Below are positions 29,293-37,086 of a stretch of DNA of 64,000 nucleotides, piece by piece. Location of the stretch: NCBI GenBank assembly GCA_016713665.1, contig JADJOR010000005.1, forward strand, positions 744,001 through 808,000, written 5' to 3'. The position numbers and the translations under genes are program-made. The stretch comes from Deltaproteobacteria bacterium (GTDB lineage: Bacteria; Myxococcota_A; UBA9160; UBA4427). Numbering within the stretch: the first letter of the stretch is position 1; each line of letters begins with the position of its first letter. A model generated the notes under the pieces. The model was not told where the DNA came from, did not search any database, and saw only the letters and a list, made by a program, of their open reading frames with translations.

Positions 29293-30590
29293 CGACGAAG
29301 ATCGCCCGCTCCCGCCGCGAGTTCCGCCGTGCGCAGCGATCGATCCCGGGCGGCGTCAACAGTCCGGTGCGCGCCTTCGGCTCCGTCGGCGGGATTCCGC
29401 GCTTCATCGCGAAGGCGAAAGGCGCGCGGATCACCGACGTCGACGGCAACGAGTACATCGACTACGTCGGCTCGTGGGGACCGATGATCCTCGGCCACGC
29501 CCATCCGAAGGTCCTCGCCGCCGTCCGCGAGGCGATGAAGTCCGGCACGAGCTTCGGGGCGCCGACGACGCGGGAGACGGATCTCGCGGAGGCGGTGCGC
29601 AAGGTTCTGCCGTCGATCGAGAAGCTGCGGCTCGTGTCGTCGGGGACCGAGGCGACGATGAGCGCCCTGCGCCTCGCCCGCGGCGTCACGGGGCGACCGC
29701 GCATCCTGAAATTCGACGGCTGCTACCACGGCCACTCCGATGGACTGCTCGTCGGCGCCGGCAGCGGCGTCGCGACGCTCGGGATCCCGGGCTCGCCGGG
29801 TGTGCCGAAGGCGATGACGGACCTCACGATCGTCGCGCCCTACAACGACCTCGGGGCGACGCGCGAGGCGTTCGTGCGCTGGGGCGAGCAGATCGCGGCG
29901 GTGATCGTCGAGCCGGTGGCAGGGAACATGGGCTGCGTTCCGCCGGTGCCCGGATTCCTCGCCGGGCTGGGGGCGCTCTGCGACGAGTTCGGCGCGCTGC
30001 TCGTCTTCGACGAGGTCATGACCGGATTTCGTGTCGCCCGCGGCGGCGCGCAGCGCCTCTACGGCATCCGCCCCGATCTCACGACCCTCGGCAAGGTCGT
30101 GGGCGGCGGGCTGCCCGCGGCGGCCTACGGCGGGCGCCGCGACCTGATGAGCCGGATCGCGCCCGAAGGCGACATCTACCAGGCCGGGACCCTGTCCGGA
30201 AATCCCCTGGCGGTCGCCGCCGGGCTCACGACCTTGCGATTGCTCGAAGCGAAGGGCGTCTACGAGACTCTCGCGAAGTCGTCGAAGATCCTCGCGACCG
30301 GCCTCGCCGACCTCGCCCGCGAGCAGGGCATCCCCTTCACGACGGCGAGCGTCGGCGGGATGTTTGGCTTCTTCTTCCATCCGGGCCCGGTCGAGTCCTT
30401 CGCGCAGGCGCAGCAAAGTGATGCAGCTCGTTTCCGGCGCTTCTTCGCGTCGATGCTCGAATCCGGCGTCTATCTCGCCCCCTCGGCCTACGAGGCTGCT
30501 TTCGTGTCCCTCGCACACCGTCCCCGCGACCTCGACCAGACCCTCGAAGCCGCCCGGAAGGCCTTCCGACGCAGCGAAAAGTCGCGTTGA
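29289..30590 (+). CDS. hemL: Glutamate-1-semialdehyde 2,1-aminomutase
   Basis: 433 residues. PLP enzyme that converts glutamate-1-semialdehyde to 5-aminolevulinate in the C5 haem pathway. Blocks seen: IPGGVNSPVRAF, YIDYVGSWGPMILGHAHP, LVSSGTEATMSALRLARG, DGCYHGHSDGLL, FDEVMTGFRVA, and LGKVVGGGLPAAAYGG with the PLP Lys at about K269. The SFGAPT loop is intact. The ATG overlaps the gyrA stop (ATGA), so it is probably cotranscribed with gyrBA. Confidence 0.96.
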   Translation: MTTKIARSRREFRRAQRSIPGGVNSPVRAFGSVGGIPRFIAKAKGARITDVDGNEYIDYVGSWGPMILGHAHPKVLAAVREAMKSGTSFGAPTTRETDLAEAVRKVLPSIEKLRLVSSGTEATMSALRLARGVTGRPRILKFDGCYHGHSDGLLVGAGSGVATLGIPGSPGVPKAMTDLTIVAPYNDLGATREAFVRWGEQIAAVIVEPVAGNMGCVPPVPGFLAGLGALCDEFGALLVFDEVMTGFRVARGGAQRLYGIRPDLTTLGKVVGGGLPAAAYGGRRDLMSRIAPEGDIYQAGTLSGNPLAVAAGLTTLRLLEAKGVYETLAKSSKILATGLADLAREQGIPFTTASVGGMFGFFFHPGPVESFAQAQQSDAARFRRFFASMLESGVYLAPSAYEAAFVSLAHRPRDLDQTLEAARKAFRRSEKSR

Positions 30591-30714
30591 GCCCCGGAGC
30601 CGGTGGGGCTAAGCTGCGCGCCGGTTTTCGGGCCTCCGACCGTCCCGGCCTTGCCTTCCGCGGGAATTCGCCGCGCGACCGCGAGGGGGCTCGGCACGAG
30701 ACCAGGGAGGCCAA

Positions 30715-31146
30715 TTGAGTCAACCGCCCGACTACCCGGGCCGACGCCGCGTGAAGCGCGCAGCCGCATCGCTGGCCGGGGACGCCTACCAGGGGGCGTT
30801 CGAGGCGGTGATGGCGGTGCTGGTCGGAGCCGGGGCGGGCTACTGGGCCGATGGATACTGGGACACGACACCGTACGGTGTGCTGGCCGGTGTCGTGATC
30901 GGCTTCGCGGCGATGGTGCTCCGGCTGCTGCGGATGGGGCGCGAGCTCCAGCTCGATGACGGGGCCGGAGACGGTGCGGTCGGCGCCGGATCGCCCGCCG
31001 GGACCGGAGCCGCGACCGGATCCGATGCGGGAGCCGGGAGCGAAGCGCGAGATCGCGACGATCGGGGCCCGGCGGAGGAGCCGGCCCAGAGCGACGTCTG
31101 GCGCGACGACCCGCCGGAGGCGTCGGGCGAGCCGCGTGAGCGGTGA
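30715..31146 (+). CDS. AtpZ/AtpI-family small membrane protein
   Basis: 143 residues from TTG 30715, preceded by AGGGAGG at ideal spacing. Two predicted membrane helices (about 28-47 and 53-72): AVLVGAGAGYWADGYWDTTPYGVLAGVVIGFAAMVL. This is the pattern of AtpZ/AtpI proteins that precede F0 genes and are linked to Mg uptake or c-ring assembly. The C-terminal half is an acidic Gly/Ala/Asp low-complexity tail. It leads the F0 cluster, 97 bases before the AtpI-like gene. Confidence 0.75.
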   Translation: MSQPPDYPGRRRVKRAAASLAGDAYQGAFEAVMAVLVGAGAGYWADGYWDTTPYGVLAGVVIGFAAMVLRLLRMGRELQLDDGAGDGAVGAGSPAGTGAATGSDAGAGSEARDRDDRGPAEEPAQSDVWRDDPPEASGEPRER

Positions 31147-31242
31147 GGGGCGCCTGGTGATTGGTGATTGGTGAGCGGAGTGGGCGCCCGGGCGGGAGCG
31201 CGGCCGGGCGAGTGGAACGGGCAGAACGATCGGGACCAGGGC

Positions 31243-31830
31243 ATGCGATTCGGTCTGGCGAGAGTCGAGCAGTGGAATCTGGGATTGTCGGCGAGCGCCG
31301 TCGCGGCCTCGCTCGCCCTCGAGACGCCGCATTTCGCGACCAGCCTGGCGGCCGGGGCGCTGCTCGAGGCTTTGAACCTGGGCGCGCTGCGCCGGTCGGC
31401 CGTGCGCTTCTTCGCGGGCGAGATGGGGCGGAGCTGGACCGGGGCGTTCGCGCTGCGCTTCCTCTTTCTCGCCGGCGGCATCTTTCTGACGCTCCAGGCG
31501 GGGGCCCATCCGGTCGCGCTGCTGATCGGCCTCTCGATCGCGATGCCGGCGGCCCTCGTCGACGCGTGGCTGAACCGGCCGCCGATCCTCGACCCGGCGA
31601 CGCTGCCAGTCCTGCTCGACGTCGAGCCCGACGACGAGACGCGCGAGGCGGCGGAGCTCGCGGCCCGCGACGAGCGCCTCTCGATCTTCGGTCGCCTCTT
31701 CCCGACGGCCGCGCTTCCGAAGGCGACCGTTCCGAACGTCTCCCTCGCGAGCCAGAACCCTTCCAGTCCGCTCCTTCCGAACGCTGAAATGGGGCCCGCC
31801 CGACCGGGACCCGACGAGACCCGCCGATGA
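31243..31830 (+). CDS. atpI: AtpI-like ATP synthase accessory membrane protein
   Basis: 195 residues from ATG 31243; an open frame exists back to 31168 but looks non-coding. Four hydrophobic segments between residues about 15 and 115 (LSASAVAASLALETPHF; ATSLAAGALLEALNL; LRFLFLAGGIFLTL; VALLIGLSIAMPAALVDAW) match the ATP synthase I subunit family. The cytosolic C-terminus is charged and then Pro/Ser-rich. Sequence conservation in this family is weak, so the assignment rests on topology and position; the stop overlaps the atpB start (ATGA). Confidence 0.7.
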   Translation: MRFGLARVEQWNLGLSASAVAASLALETPHFATSLAAGALLEALNLGALRRSAVRFFAGEMGRSWTGAFALRFLFLAGGIFLTLQAGAHPVALLIGLSIAMPAALVDAWLNRPPILDPATLPVLLDVEPDDETREAAELAARDERLSIFGRLFPTAALPKATVPNVSLASQNPSSPLLPNAEMGPARPGPDETRR

Positions 31831-32546
31831 ATCTCTTCGACACCCTCGCTCATCAGCTCCACATCGAGTGGATCTACCTGTCGGCGGCCTTCGCCGCGGG
31901 GCTCCTGATCCTGGCGGGCTTCGCCGTCCAGCGCGCCGTCGCCGGCGAGAGCCGCGGCGTCGTGCCGGAAGAGGGCGTCTCGCTCCGCAATCTCTTCGAG
32001 GTCATCATCGAGGGGCTCGGCGATCTCGGTCAGACGACGATCGGCGACGACTGGCGAAAGCATTTCCCGGTCGTCGGCACGATCTTCTTCTTCGTGCTCG
32101 TCTCGAACTTCATGAACCTGATCCCCGGCATCCAGGGCACGACGGCCGACGCCAACGTGACCTTCGCCTGGGGCATCATCTCCTTCGCGGTCTACAACTT
32201 CGTCGGCATCCGCCAGCACGGCTGGAAATACATCTACCAGTTCATGGGCCCGGCCCTCTGGCAGCCCCATATCGGCGGCCATCACTACCACGTCCGCCTG
32301 CTCGCCCCCGTCTTCCTGCCGCTCGAGATCGTGCTCCACTTCGCGCGCATCCTGACCCTCGGCATCCGGTTGATGGCCAACATGTTCGCCGACCACAAGG
32401 TCGTCGTGATCTTCCTCGGCATGGTCCCGGCCATGATTCCCGCGATCTTCATGGGTCTCGGGATCCTCGTGAGCTTCCTCCAGGCCTTCGTGTTCGCGCT
32501 CCTGACGATGATCTACATCGGTCAAGCGCTGCAGGAGCCGCACTAG
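31827..32546 (+). CDS. atpB: ATP synthase F0 subunit a
   Basis: 239 residues. Stator half-channel subunit. Signature region ILTLGIRLMANMFADHKVVVIFLG contains the essential stator Arg (in GIRLMANM); FFVLVSNFMNLIPG and FVFALLTMIYIGQAL are the other conserved helices. ATG 31827 overlaps the atpI stop. atpE follows after 101 bases. Confidence 0.96.
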   Translation: MNLFDTLAHQLHIEWIYLSAAFAAGLLILAGFAVQRAVAGESRGVVPEEGVSLRNLFEVIIEGLGDLGQTTIGDDWRKHFPVVGTIFFFVLVSNFMNLIPGIQGTTADANVTFAWGIISFAVYNFVGIRQHGWKYIYQFMGPALWQPHIGGHHYHVRLLAPVFLPLEIVLHFARILTLGIRLMANMFADHKVVVIFLGMVPAMIPAIFMGLGILVSFLQAFVFALLTMIYIGQALQEPH

Positions 32547-32647
32547 ACGCGGCTCGGCTCGCTCCGTTCTTCGTTCGATTCTTTTTCTCGTCTCTCGGCC
32601 TCACGTTTCTCAATCCCAATCTCTCCATCTCGAGAAGGAACTACAGC

Positions 32648-32953
32648 ATGCGTCGCACCGTCCGCGCCCTCGTCTGGGCCCTCGCTCTCTTCCTCGTCCC
32701 GACCGCCGCCTTCGCGGCGGACGGCGCCAGCGCCGGCAACATCGGCATCGGTGCGGGCATCGCCGTCGGTCTCGCGGGCCTCGGCTGCGGCATCGGCCAG
32801 GGCATCACCGCCGGCAACACGACCGCCGGCATCGCCCGCAACCCGGGCGCGGCGGGCGCGATGTTCGTCAACTTCATCCTCGGCATGGTGCTCATCGAGT
32901 CGATCGCGATCTACGGCCTCGTCATCGCGATCATGCTGCAAGGCAAGATCTGA
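32648..32953 (+). CDS. atpE: ATP synthase F0 subunit c (rotor ring), Na+-type ligand residues
   Basis: 101 residues. An N-terminal signal-like helix (1-24, ending AAFAA) precedes the usual two-helix hairpin. Helix 1 contains GCGIGQG with Gln51; the polar loop is ARNPGA; helix 2 reads VLIESIAIYG with the ion-carrying Glu84, Ser85 and Tyr89. Gln, Glu, Ser and Tyr at these places match the Na+-coordinating set known from Ilyobacter-type c subunits, although the Thr after the ES pair is Ile here. An AGAAGGA sequence lies before ATG 32648. Coupling ion is inferred, not shown. Confidence 0.94.
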   Translation: MRRTVRALVWALALFLVPTAAFAADGASAGNIGIGAGIAVGLAGLGCGIGQGITAGNTTAGIARNPGAAGAMFVNFILGMVLIESIAIYGLVIAIMLQGKI

Positions 32954-33002
32954 TCTCGCGGCGCCGGCCTCTCGGGGCGGCGCGTTCGTGCCTGGACGTC
33001 GT

Positions 33003-33144
33003 GCCCGGGGCGGCGTCGGTTTGGCGAATGGCTCGCCCCCTTCGACGATCGTCGAGGTCGGGCCGGCGTCTGGGGTCTCTCGGCGGCGACGCTGATCGGG
33101 ACTCCGGCTGCGCTTGACTTCGCCAAACCGACACCGCCCCGGGC
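33003..33144. repeat. 26-base inverted repeat with 90-base spacer
   Basis: Arms at 33003-33028 and 33119-33144 are complementary at 25 of 26 positions. The arms are GC-rich at the outer end (GCCCGGGGCGG) and include GTCGGTTTGGCGAA inside. The spacer holds a small CGACGATCGTCG palindrome. A transcript could form a very long hairpin; the layout also fits a miniature inverted-repeat element, but no target-site duplication is evident. Confidence 0.7.
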
Positions 33145-33224
33145 ACTCGCGTTTGCGCTTCGGGGCAACGACGACTGGAACGGCCGACGTCGACTCGAAC
33201 CGACTCGTTCGAGCTCGATGAGAG

Positions 33225-33301
33225 TCGCCGGACGGGAGCTCGTGGCGGGCTTCACCCCGTTTTGTTTGTCCCGACACGAACCCTGTGCTCCCGTCCGGCG
33301 A
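33225..33301. repeat. Perfect 15-base inverted repeat with 47-base spacer
   Basis: TCGCCGGACGGGAGC at 33225-33239 is matched exactly in reverse complement at 33287-33301. The spacer contains a T-rich CCCCGTTTTGTTTGTCCC. Function unknown. Confidence 0.65.
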
Positions 33302-33477
33302 TCTCGGCTCCGTCCGGCTCCCGGTCCCGTTAGAGGAGTCGGCCGAAGCACGCCCGAAGGCGATGAGCGATCGGATTGCGAGCTTCGTGCCAGGCACACG
33401 ACGGAGTCCAGATCGAAGGCATGGGGCGGAGGCGGTCGCGCTGCAGCGAGGCGGATCCGTCGGTTCTCGGAGGCCAT

Positions 33478-34239
33478 GTGAAGCGCGGGATCCTGATCGT
33501 CTTCGAGGGGATCGACGGGAGCGGCAAGTCGACGCAGCTGCGTCGCGCGGCGGCGGCGCTGCGCGAGCGCGGGCTCGACATCCTCGAGACCGGGGAGCCG
33601 ACGAAGGGGACCTGGGGGCGCAAGATCCGGGAGATGGCGCGGACGACCGATCGGGTCCCCCGCGAGACCGAGCTCGCCTGGTTCATCAAGGACCGCCGCG
33701 AGCACATGCGGGACACCGTACTCCCCGCCCTCGAAGCCGGCCGCATCGTCCTCTGCGATCGCTCCTACTTCAGCACCGTCGCCTATCAAGGCGCCCGCGG
33801 CTTCGACCCGGCGCAGCTCCTCGCCGACGCCCGGGCCGAGTTCGGACATCCGGACCTCGTGCTCTTCTTCGACATCGACCCCGAGCAGGGCCTCGCCCGC
33901 GTCGCCGCCCGCGGCGGTCAGCACGAGCCCGTCTTCGAGGAGCTCAACTATCTCGAGCGGGTGGCGGAGATCTTCCGCGGCCTCGCCGTCCCGGAGCTCG
34001 TCCGGATCGACGCGGGGAAGAGCGAGGACGAGGTCGCGGCGGCGGTTCGGGCGGCGATCGACGGGATCGTCGGGGGCGTGCGCTCGACGGATAGCGGTCG
34101 GACCCGTCGGCACCCACGATCAGAGGTGGGAAAGCGACGCCTATGCGCCTTTTCGCGACCTGGGCTTCGTCGATCGAGCCTTCTTCGGGCGCGGCTTCAA
34201 ATAGGTTTTGACGACCTTACCCGTCCTTCGCATCGATGA
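33478..34239 (+). CDS. tmk: Thymidylate kinase
   Basis: 253 residues from GTG 33478 with GGAGG five bases upstream. Phosphorylates dTMP to dTDP. P-loop FEGIDGSGKST lies at the N-terminus, the DRX motif is CDRSYFSTVAYQG, and LVLFFDIDPEQGLAR is the conserved strand before the LID. The kinase fold ends near residue 200. The remaining 50 residues are Arg/Ser-rich, unlike the family, and overlap the remains of the toxin module on the other strand, so the natural stop may have been lost or displaced by an insertion. Confidence 0.9.
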   Translation: MKRGILIVFEGIDGSGKSTQLRRAAAALRERGLDILETGEPTKGTWGRKIREMARTTDRVPRETELAWFIKDRREHMRDTVLPALEAGRIVLCDRSYFSTVAYQGARGFDPAQLLADARAEFGHPDLVLFFDIDPEQGLARVAARGGQHEPVFEELNYLERVAEIFRGLAVPELVRIDAGKSEDEVAAAVRAAIDGIVGGVRSTDSGRTRRHPRSEVGKRRLCAFSRPGLRRSSLLRARLQIGFDDLTRPSHR

Positions 34240-34345
34240 TGGGCACTCCGGATCGGCGGGCAAGCTCCTCCGCGACCTTACGGGCGCGCAAGAGAGCGGG
34301 AGTCGGGTCGGGAAAATAACGGCCGTGCGGAGCACTCTTCTTCAT
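34141..34345 (-). pseudogene. Small partner protein of the zeta-like kinase, frameshifted
   Basis: From ATG 34345 the frame reads KKSAPHGRYFPDPTPALLRARKVAEELARRSG to KDG and stops at 34217 with TAA. The next frame continues directly with KVVKTYLKPRPKKARSTKPRSRKGA to a stop at 34141. Removing one base at the GGGTAAGG junction gives one basic protein of about 67 residues. The ATG overlaps the stop of the zeta-like gene (ATGA), so the pair was an operon. An antitoxin role is an inference from this arrangement only. Confidence 0.5.
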
Positions 34346-34786
34346 TCGTTGAACCCGGATCCGATGAGCCGCGCCGGTCGCGCCGAGTTGTCGTAAAGCC
34401 ACCAATCGTCGACGAGCGATCGAAACACGCGGTCGAAGTCATCGCGACCGGACGTGAAACGCCTCCGAATCACCGATTCGGGGACGTGATGCCCCCCGAG
34501 GCGAACCCGGGCCGCGACTCTCGAGATTGCGATCTCGGGGGACGGCAGAGACAGGAAAACGAGTCCCTCGCGCTACCCGGTCCCGAATCGTCCGAATCAT
34601 GATCCTCGCCGACTCGGCCGTCGCTCGACTCGGATCGAGCGGCGAGAGGCCTGCCGCGATGGCATCGGCATTGATGAAGTCGAGGACCCCGAGCTCCCTG
34701 GGCAGGAACTCCATCGCGAACGTCGTCTTGCCGGCCCCATTGGGACCGGCGATGATGAGGATCCGCCTGATTCGTCGAGCAGCCAC
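34342..34786 (-). pseudogene. Zeta-toxin-like kinase (COG4185 type), internal deletion and frameshift
   Basis: From GTG 34786 the protein reads RRILIIAGPNGAGKTTFAM (P-loop), FINADAIAAGLSPLDPSRA, and IRDRVARG. In the next frame it continues LVFLSLPSPEIAISRVAAR, GGHHVPESVIRRRF, LVDDWWLYDNSARPARLI and stops at 34342. These are consecutive landmarks of COG4185 AAA/zeta-type kinases, but a segment of roughly 30-40 residues (the FETTLSG-type block and the following helix) is missing at the join near 34565. The gene is therefore truncated internally and cannot be active. Intact relatives phosphorylate UDP-sugars and are neutralised by a partner. Confidence 0.75.
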
Positions 34787-34890
34787 GTCCTGGTCTCCGA
34801 ACCCGCCACGATCTCGAGGCCACGGGAAACCGCACGTCTGCCGACGTCTCATCGCAAAGTGACGATCGCAGTGCAAAGGAATTCAATCGC

Positions 34891-35661
34891 ATGCAGCGAC
34901 TATCCGGCAAGGTAGCCCTGGTGACCGGCGGCGCGCGGGGACTCGGCGAGGCGACGGTCCGGCTCTTCATTCAGCACGGCGCCCAGGTCGTGTTCGGCGA
35001 CGTCCTCGAGGACGCGGGCCAGCAGCTCGCGAAGGCGCTCGGCCCGAACGCCGCGTTCCTGCGGATGGACGTGCGGGAGGAGGGCGACTGGCAGCGTGCG
35101 GTCGAGCGGGCGCAGGCCTTCGGTCCGCTCAACGTGCTGGTCAACAACGCCGCGGTCGTCCACATGGCGAGCATCGTCGACACGACGAACGACGACTACA
35201 AGCGCGTCTTCGAGATCAATCAGTTCGGGACCTTCCTCGGCATCCGCTCGGCCGTCGCCCCGATGAAGGCGGCGGGCGGTGGCTCGATCATCAACGTCTC
35301 GTCGATCGACGGGCTCCATTCGTCCGCCGGGCTCGCCGCCTACTCCTCGACGAAGTGGGCCGTCCGCGGCCTCACGAAGAACGCCGCGATCGAGCTCGGC
35401 CCCTACGGCATCCGCGTGAACAGCGTCCATCCCGGCGGCATGTACACCGCGATGGGCGGCTCCGAGCGCATGTCGGTCGCAGAGCTCAACCAGGGCGTCT
35501 ACGCGAACTTTCCGCTCCCCCGCGTCGGAATGCCGGAGGAGGTCGCGCAGGTGATCCTCTTCCTCGCGACCGACGAAGGCAGCTACTGCACCGGCTCCGA
35601 GTTCGTGGCCGACGGCGGCTGGTTCGCCGGCATGCGCAACCCGCGCATGCCGACGTCTTAG
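34891..35661 (+). CDS. SDR-family oxidoreductase (hydroxysteroid-dehydrogenase-like)
   Basis: 256 residues. Classical SDR: cofactor loop TGGARGLG (12-19), VLVNNAA, catalytic Ser in INVSSIDG and YSSTK (Tyr and Lys), and the PGG strand. The C-terminal block TGSEFVADGGWFAG is typical. The overall pattern resembles 3-alpha/20-beta hydroxysteroid dehydrogenases and related alcohol dehydrogenases; the acidic residue after the second strand (GDVLED) suggests NAD preference. An NTF2-like gene follows after 9 bases, so both are likely cotranscribed. Confidence 0.88.
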   Translation: MQRLSGKVALVTGGARGLGEATVRLFIQHGAQVVFGDVLEDAGQQLAKALGPNAAFLRMDVREEGDWQRAVERAQAFGPLNVLVNNAAVVHMASIVDTTNDDYKRVFEINQFGTFLGIRSAVAPMKAAGGGSIINVSSIDGLHSSAGLAAYSSTKWAVRGLTKNAAIELGPYGIRVNSVHPGGMYTAMGGSERMSVAELNQGVYANFPLPRVGMPEEVAQVILFLATDEGSYCTGSEFVADGGWFAGMRNPRMPTS

Positions 35662-35670
35662 GAGAGTTTC

Positions 35671-36120
35671 ATGTCGGCAGCCCGCAACAAGCAGACGGCC
35701 ATCGACTTCCTGACCGCCATCTCGAAGGGCGAGCTCGCCCGCGCGAAGGCGATGATGACCGAGGACGCGACCTGGCAGTCGCCGCCGTCGCTGGCCGGCG
35801 GGCCGTTCCGCGGCCGCGACGCGATCTTCGGGACCTACATCGCGATCGACGACCAGCTCTTCGAGACCGGGACACGCAGCTACGACTTCGAGATCCTGAA
35901 TGCGATCGCCGAGGGCGACTCGGTCGCGATCGAGATGCGCCACGTCGACCGGGCGATGGACGGCGGCGCCTACGACACCGAGTACCACATGCTCTACTGC
36001 TTCCGCGGCGACAAGATCTGCCGCGTGAAGGAGTACTTCGACTCGCTCTTCATGCACGGCGAGTTCGAGCGGCAGGGGATCGGGTTTCCGCAAGGCGATC
36101 CGCCGCTCGCGAAGCGCTAA
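35671..36120 (+). CDS. NTF2-like / SnoaL-type protein
   Basis: 149 residues. A cone-shaped alpha+beta NTF2 fold is indicated by AIDFLTAISKGELARAKAMMTEDATW, GPFRGRDAIFGTYIAID and the closing FRGDKICRVKEYFDS. Family members are small isomerases, hydrolases or binding proteins for hydrophobic substrates, often found with SDRs in steroid or polyketide degradation. GGAGAG precedes the ATG. It is convergent with the TauD-type gene, sharing 4 bases. Confidence 0.85.
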   Translation: MSAARNKQTAIDFLTAISKGELARAKAMMTEDATWQSPPSLAGGPFRGRDAIFGTYIAIDDQLFETGTRSYDFEILNAIAEGDSVAIEMRHVDRAMDGGAYDTEYHMLYCFRGDKICRVKEYFDSLFMHGEFERQGIGFPQGDPPLAKR

Positions 36121-37061
36121 GGCACGCGCAGGAACGTCTCCCCCGCCCGCCGATCGAGGTCCGCCCCGAGCGCTGCTTCGGCGACCGGATCGCCCTTGAC
36201 CCGGGCGTGGTACATCACGCGCGCCTCGCGCATGTCCCACGGCAGCCCGCGGTGCAGGAGACAGCGGTTGTCCCAGACGACCGCATCGCCCGGCTGCCAC
36301 GCGTGCCGGTAGACCCGCGGCGGCTGGCAGGCGAAGTCGACGAGCGCGTCGAGGAGCTTCTCGGACTCGTCGGGATCGAGGCCGGGGATGGCATGGGCGT
36401 GGCGGCCGATCAGGAGCGAGCTTCGCCCGGTCTCGGGATGGACCTTCACGAGCGGGCGGAGCGGTGCGGGGCCGCCTTCGAAGCCGTAGCCCCCGTAGTA
36501 GTCGCTCTTCTCGCTGGGCGGGGCGAGGCCGGCACGGATCTGGCTGTAGGCGATCGAGTGGTAGGCGGTGAGATCCGCGATGCGCGCGCGCAACGCCGGA
36601 TCGAGCGCATCGTAGGCGGCGCGCATGTCGGCCCACTCGGTCTCGCCGCCCTGGTCCGGGACGACGTGGGCGGTGAAGACCGCCGCCTTGGCCTGGATCG
36701 GCATGTACGTGCTGTCGGCGTGCCAGCCCTGGTTGCCCTTCAGGATGCGCAGGACCTCGTCGTTCTTCTCGGGATCCCGCAGCGAGCCGTCGGGGAGCAC
36801 GTTGCTGATCGGCGCCAGCGGAAACTCGCGCGGGCCGAAGCGGTCGGCGAAGGCGACCTGCTCTTCCTTCGTGAGATGCTGGTCGGGGAAGACGAGCAGC
36901 GCGTATTCGAGCCAGAGGGCGTAGAGATCCCGAAAGCCCGCATCGTCGAGATCCGGGAGGCGCACGCCGCGGACGATCGCGCCGAAGGGGGAAGAGCGCG
37001 ATTGCGCGGCCCGGAGCGGCTCGACGGTGAAGGCGCGAACGGGGGCGGGGCTCGTCTGCAT
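36117..37061 (-). CDS. TauD/TfdA-family Fe(II)/2-oxoglutarate dioxygenase
   Basis: 314 residues. Non-haem iron oxygenase. The facial triad is visible: H114 and D116 in WHADSTY, and H270 in DNRCLLHRG; Arg281 in EARVMYHARV is placed to bind 2-oxoglutarate. GAIVRGVRLPDL near residue 28 and FADRFGP at about 71-77 are family blocks. Substrates include taurine, aryloxyacetates, alkyl sulfates and others; nothing here settles it. The neighbouring SDR and NTF2-like genes suggest catabolism of a hydrophobic compound. Confidence 0.9.
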   Translation of the reverse strand: MQTSPAPVRAFTVEPLRAAQSRSSPFGAIVRGVRLPDLDDAGFRDLYALWLEYALLVFPDQHLTKEEQVAFADRFGPREFPLAPISNVLPDGSLRDPEKNDEVLRILKGNQGWHADSTYMPIQAKAAVFTAHVVPDQGGETEWADMRAAYDALDPALRARIADLTAYHSIAYSQIRAGLAPPSEKSDYYGGYGFEGGPAPLRPLVKVHPETGRSSLLIGRHAHAIPGLDPDESEKLLDALVDFACQPPRVYRHAWQPGDAVVWDNRCLLHRGLPWDMREARVMYHARVKGDPVAEAALGADLDRRAGETFLRVP

Positions 37062-37086
37062 GGGGGTGACCCTCCCGTGCTCGACG

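Larger units (their letters stand above)
32954..33477. other. 524-base atpE-tmk gap with two long inverted repeats
   Basis: No credible gene. It contains two separate inverted repeats (33003-33144 and 33225-33301, listed below), either of which could act as terminator for the F0 operon or be a relic of a small mobile element. The GGAGG for tmk lies at its right end. Confidence 0.55.
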
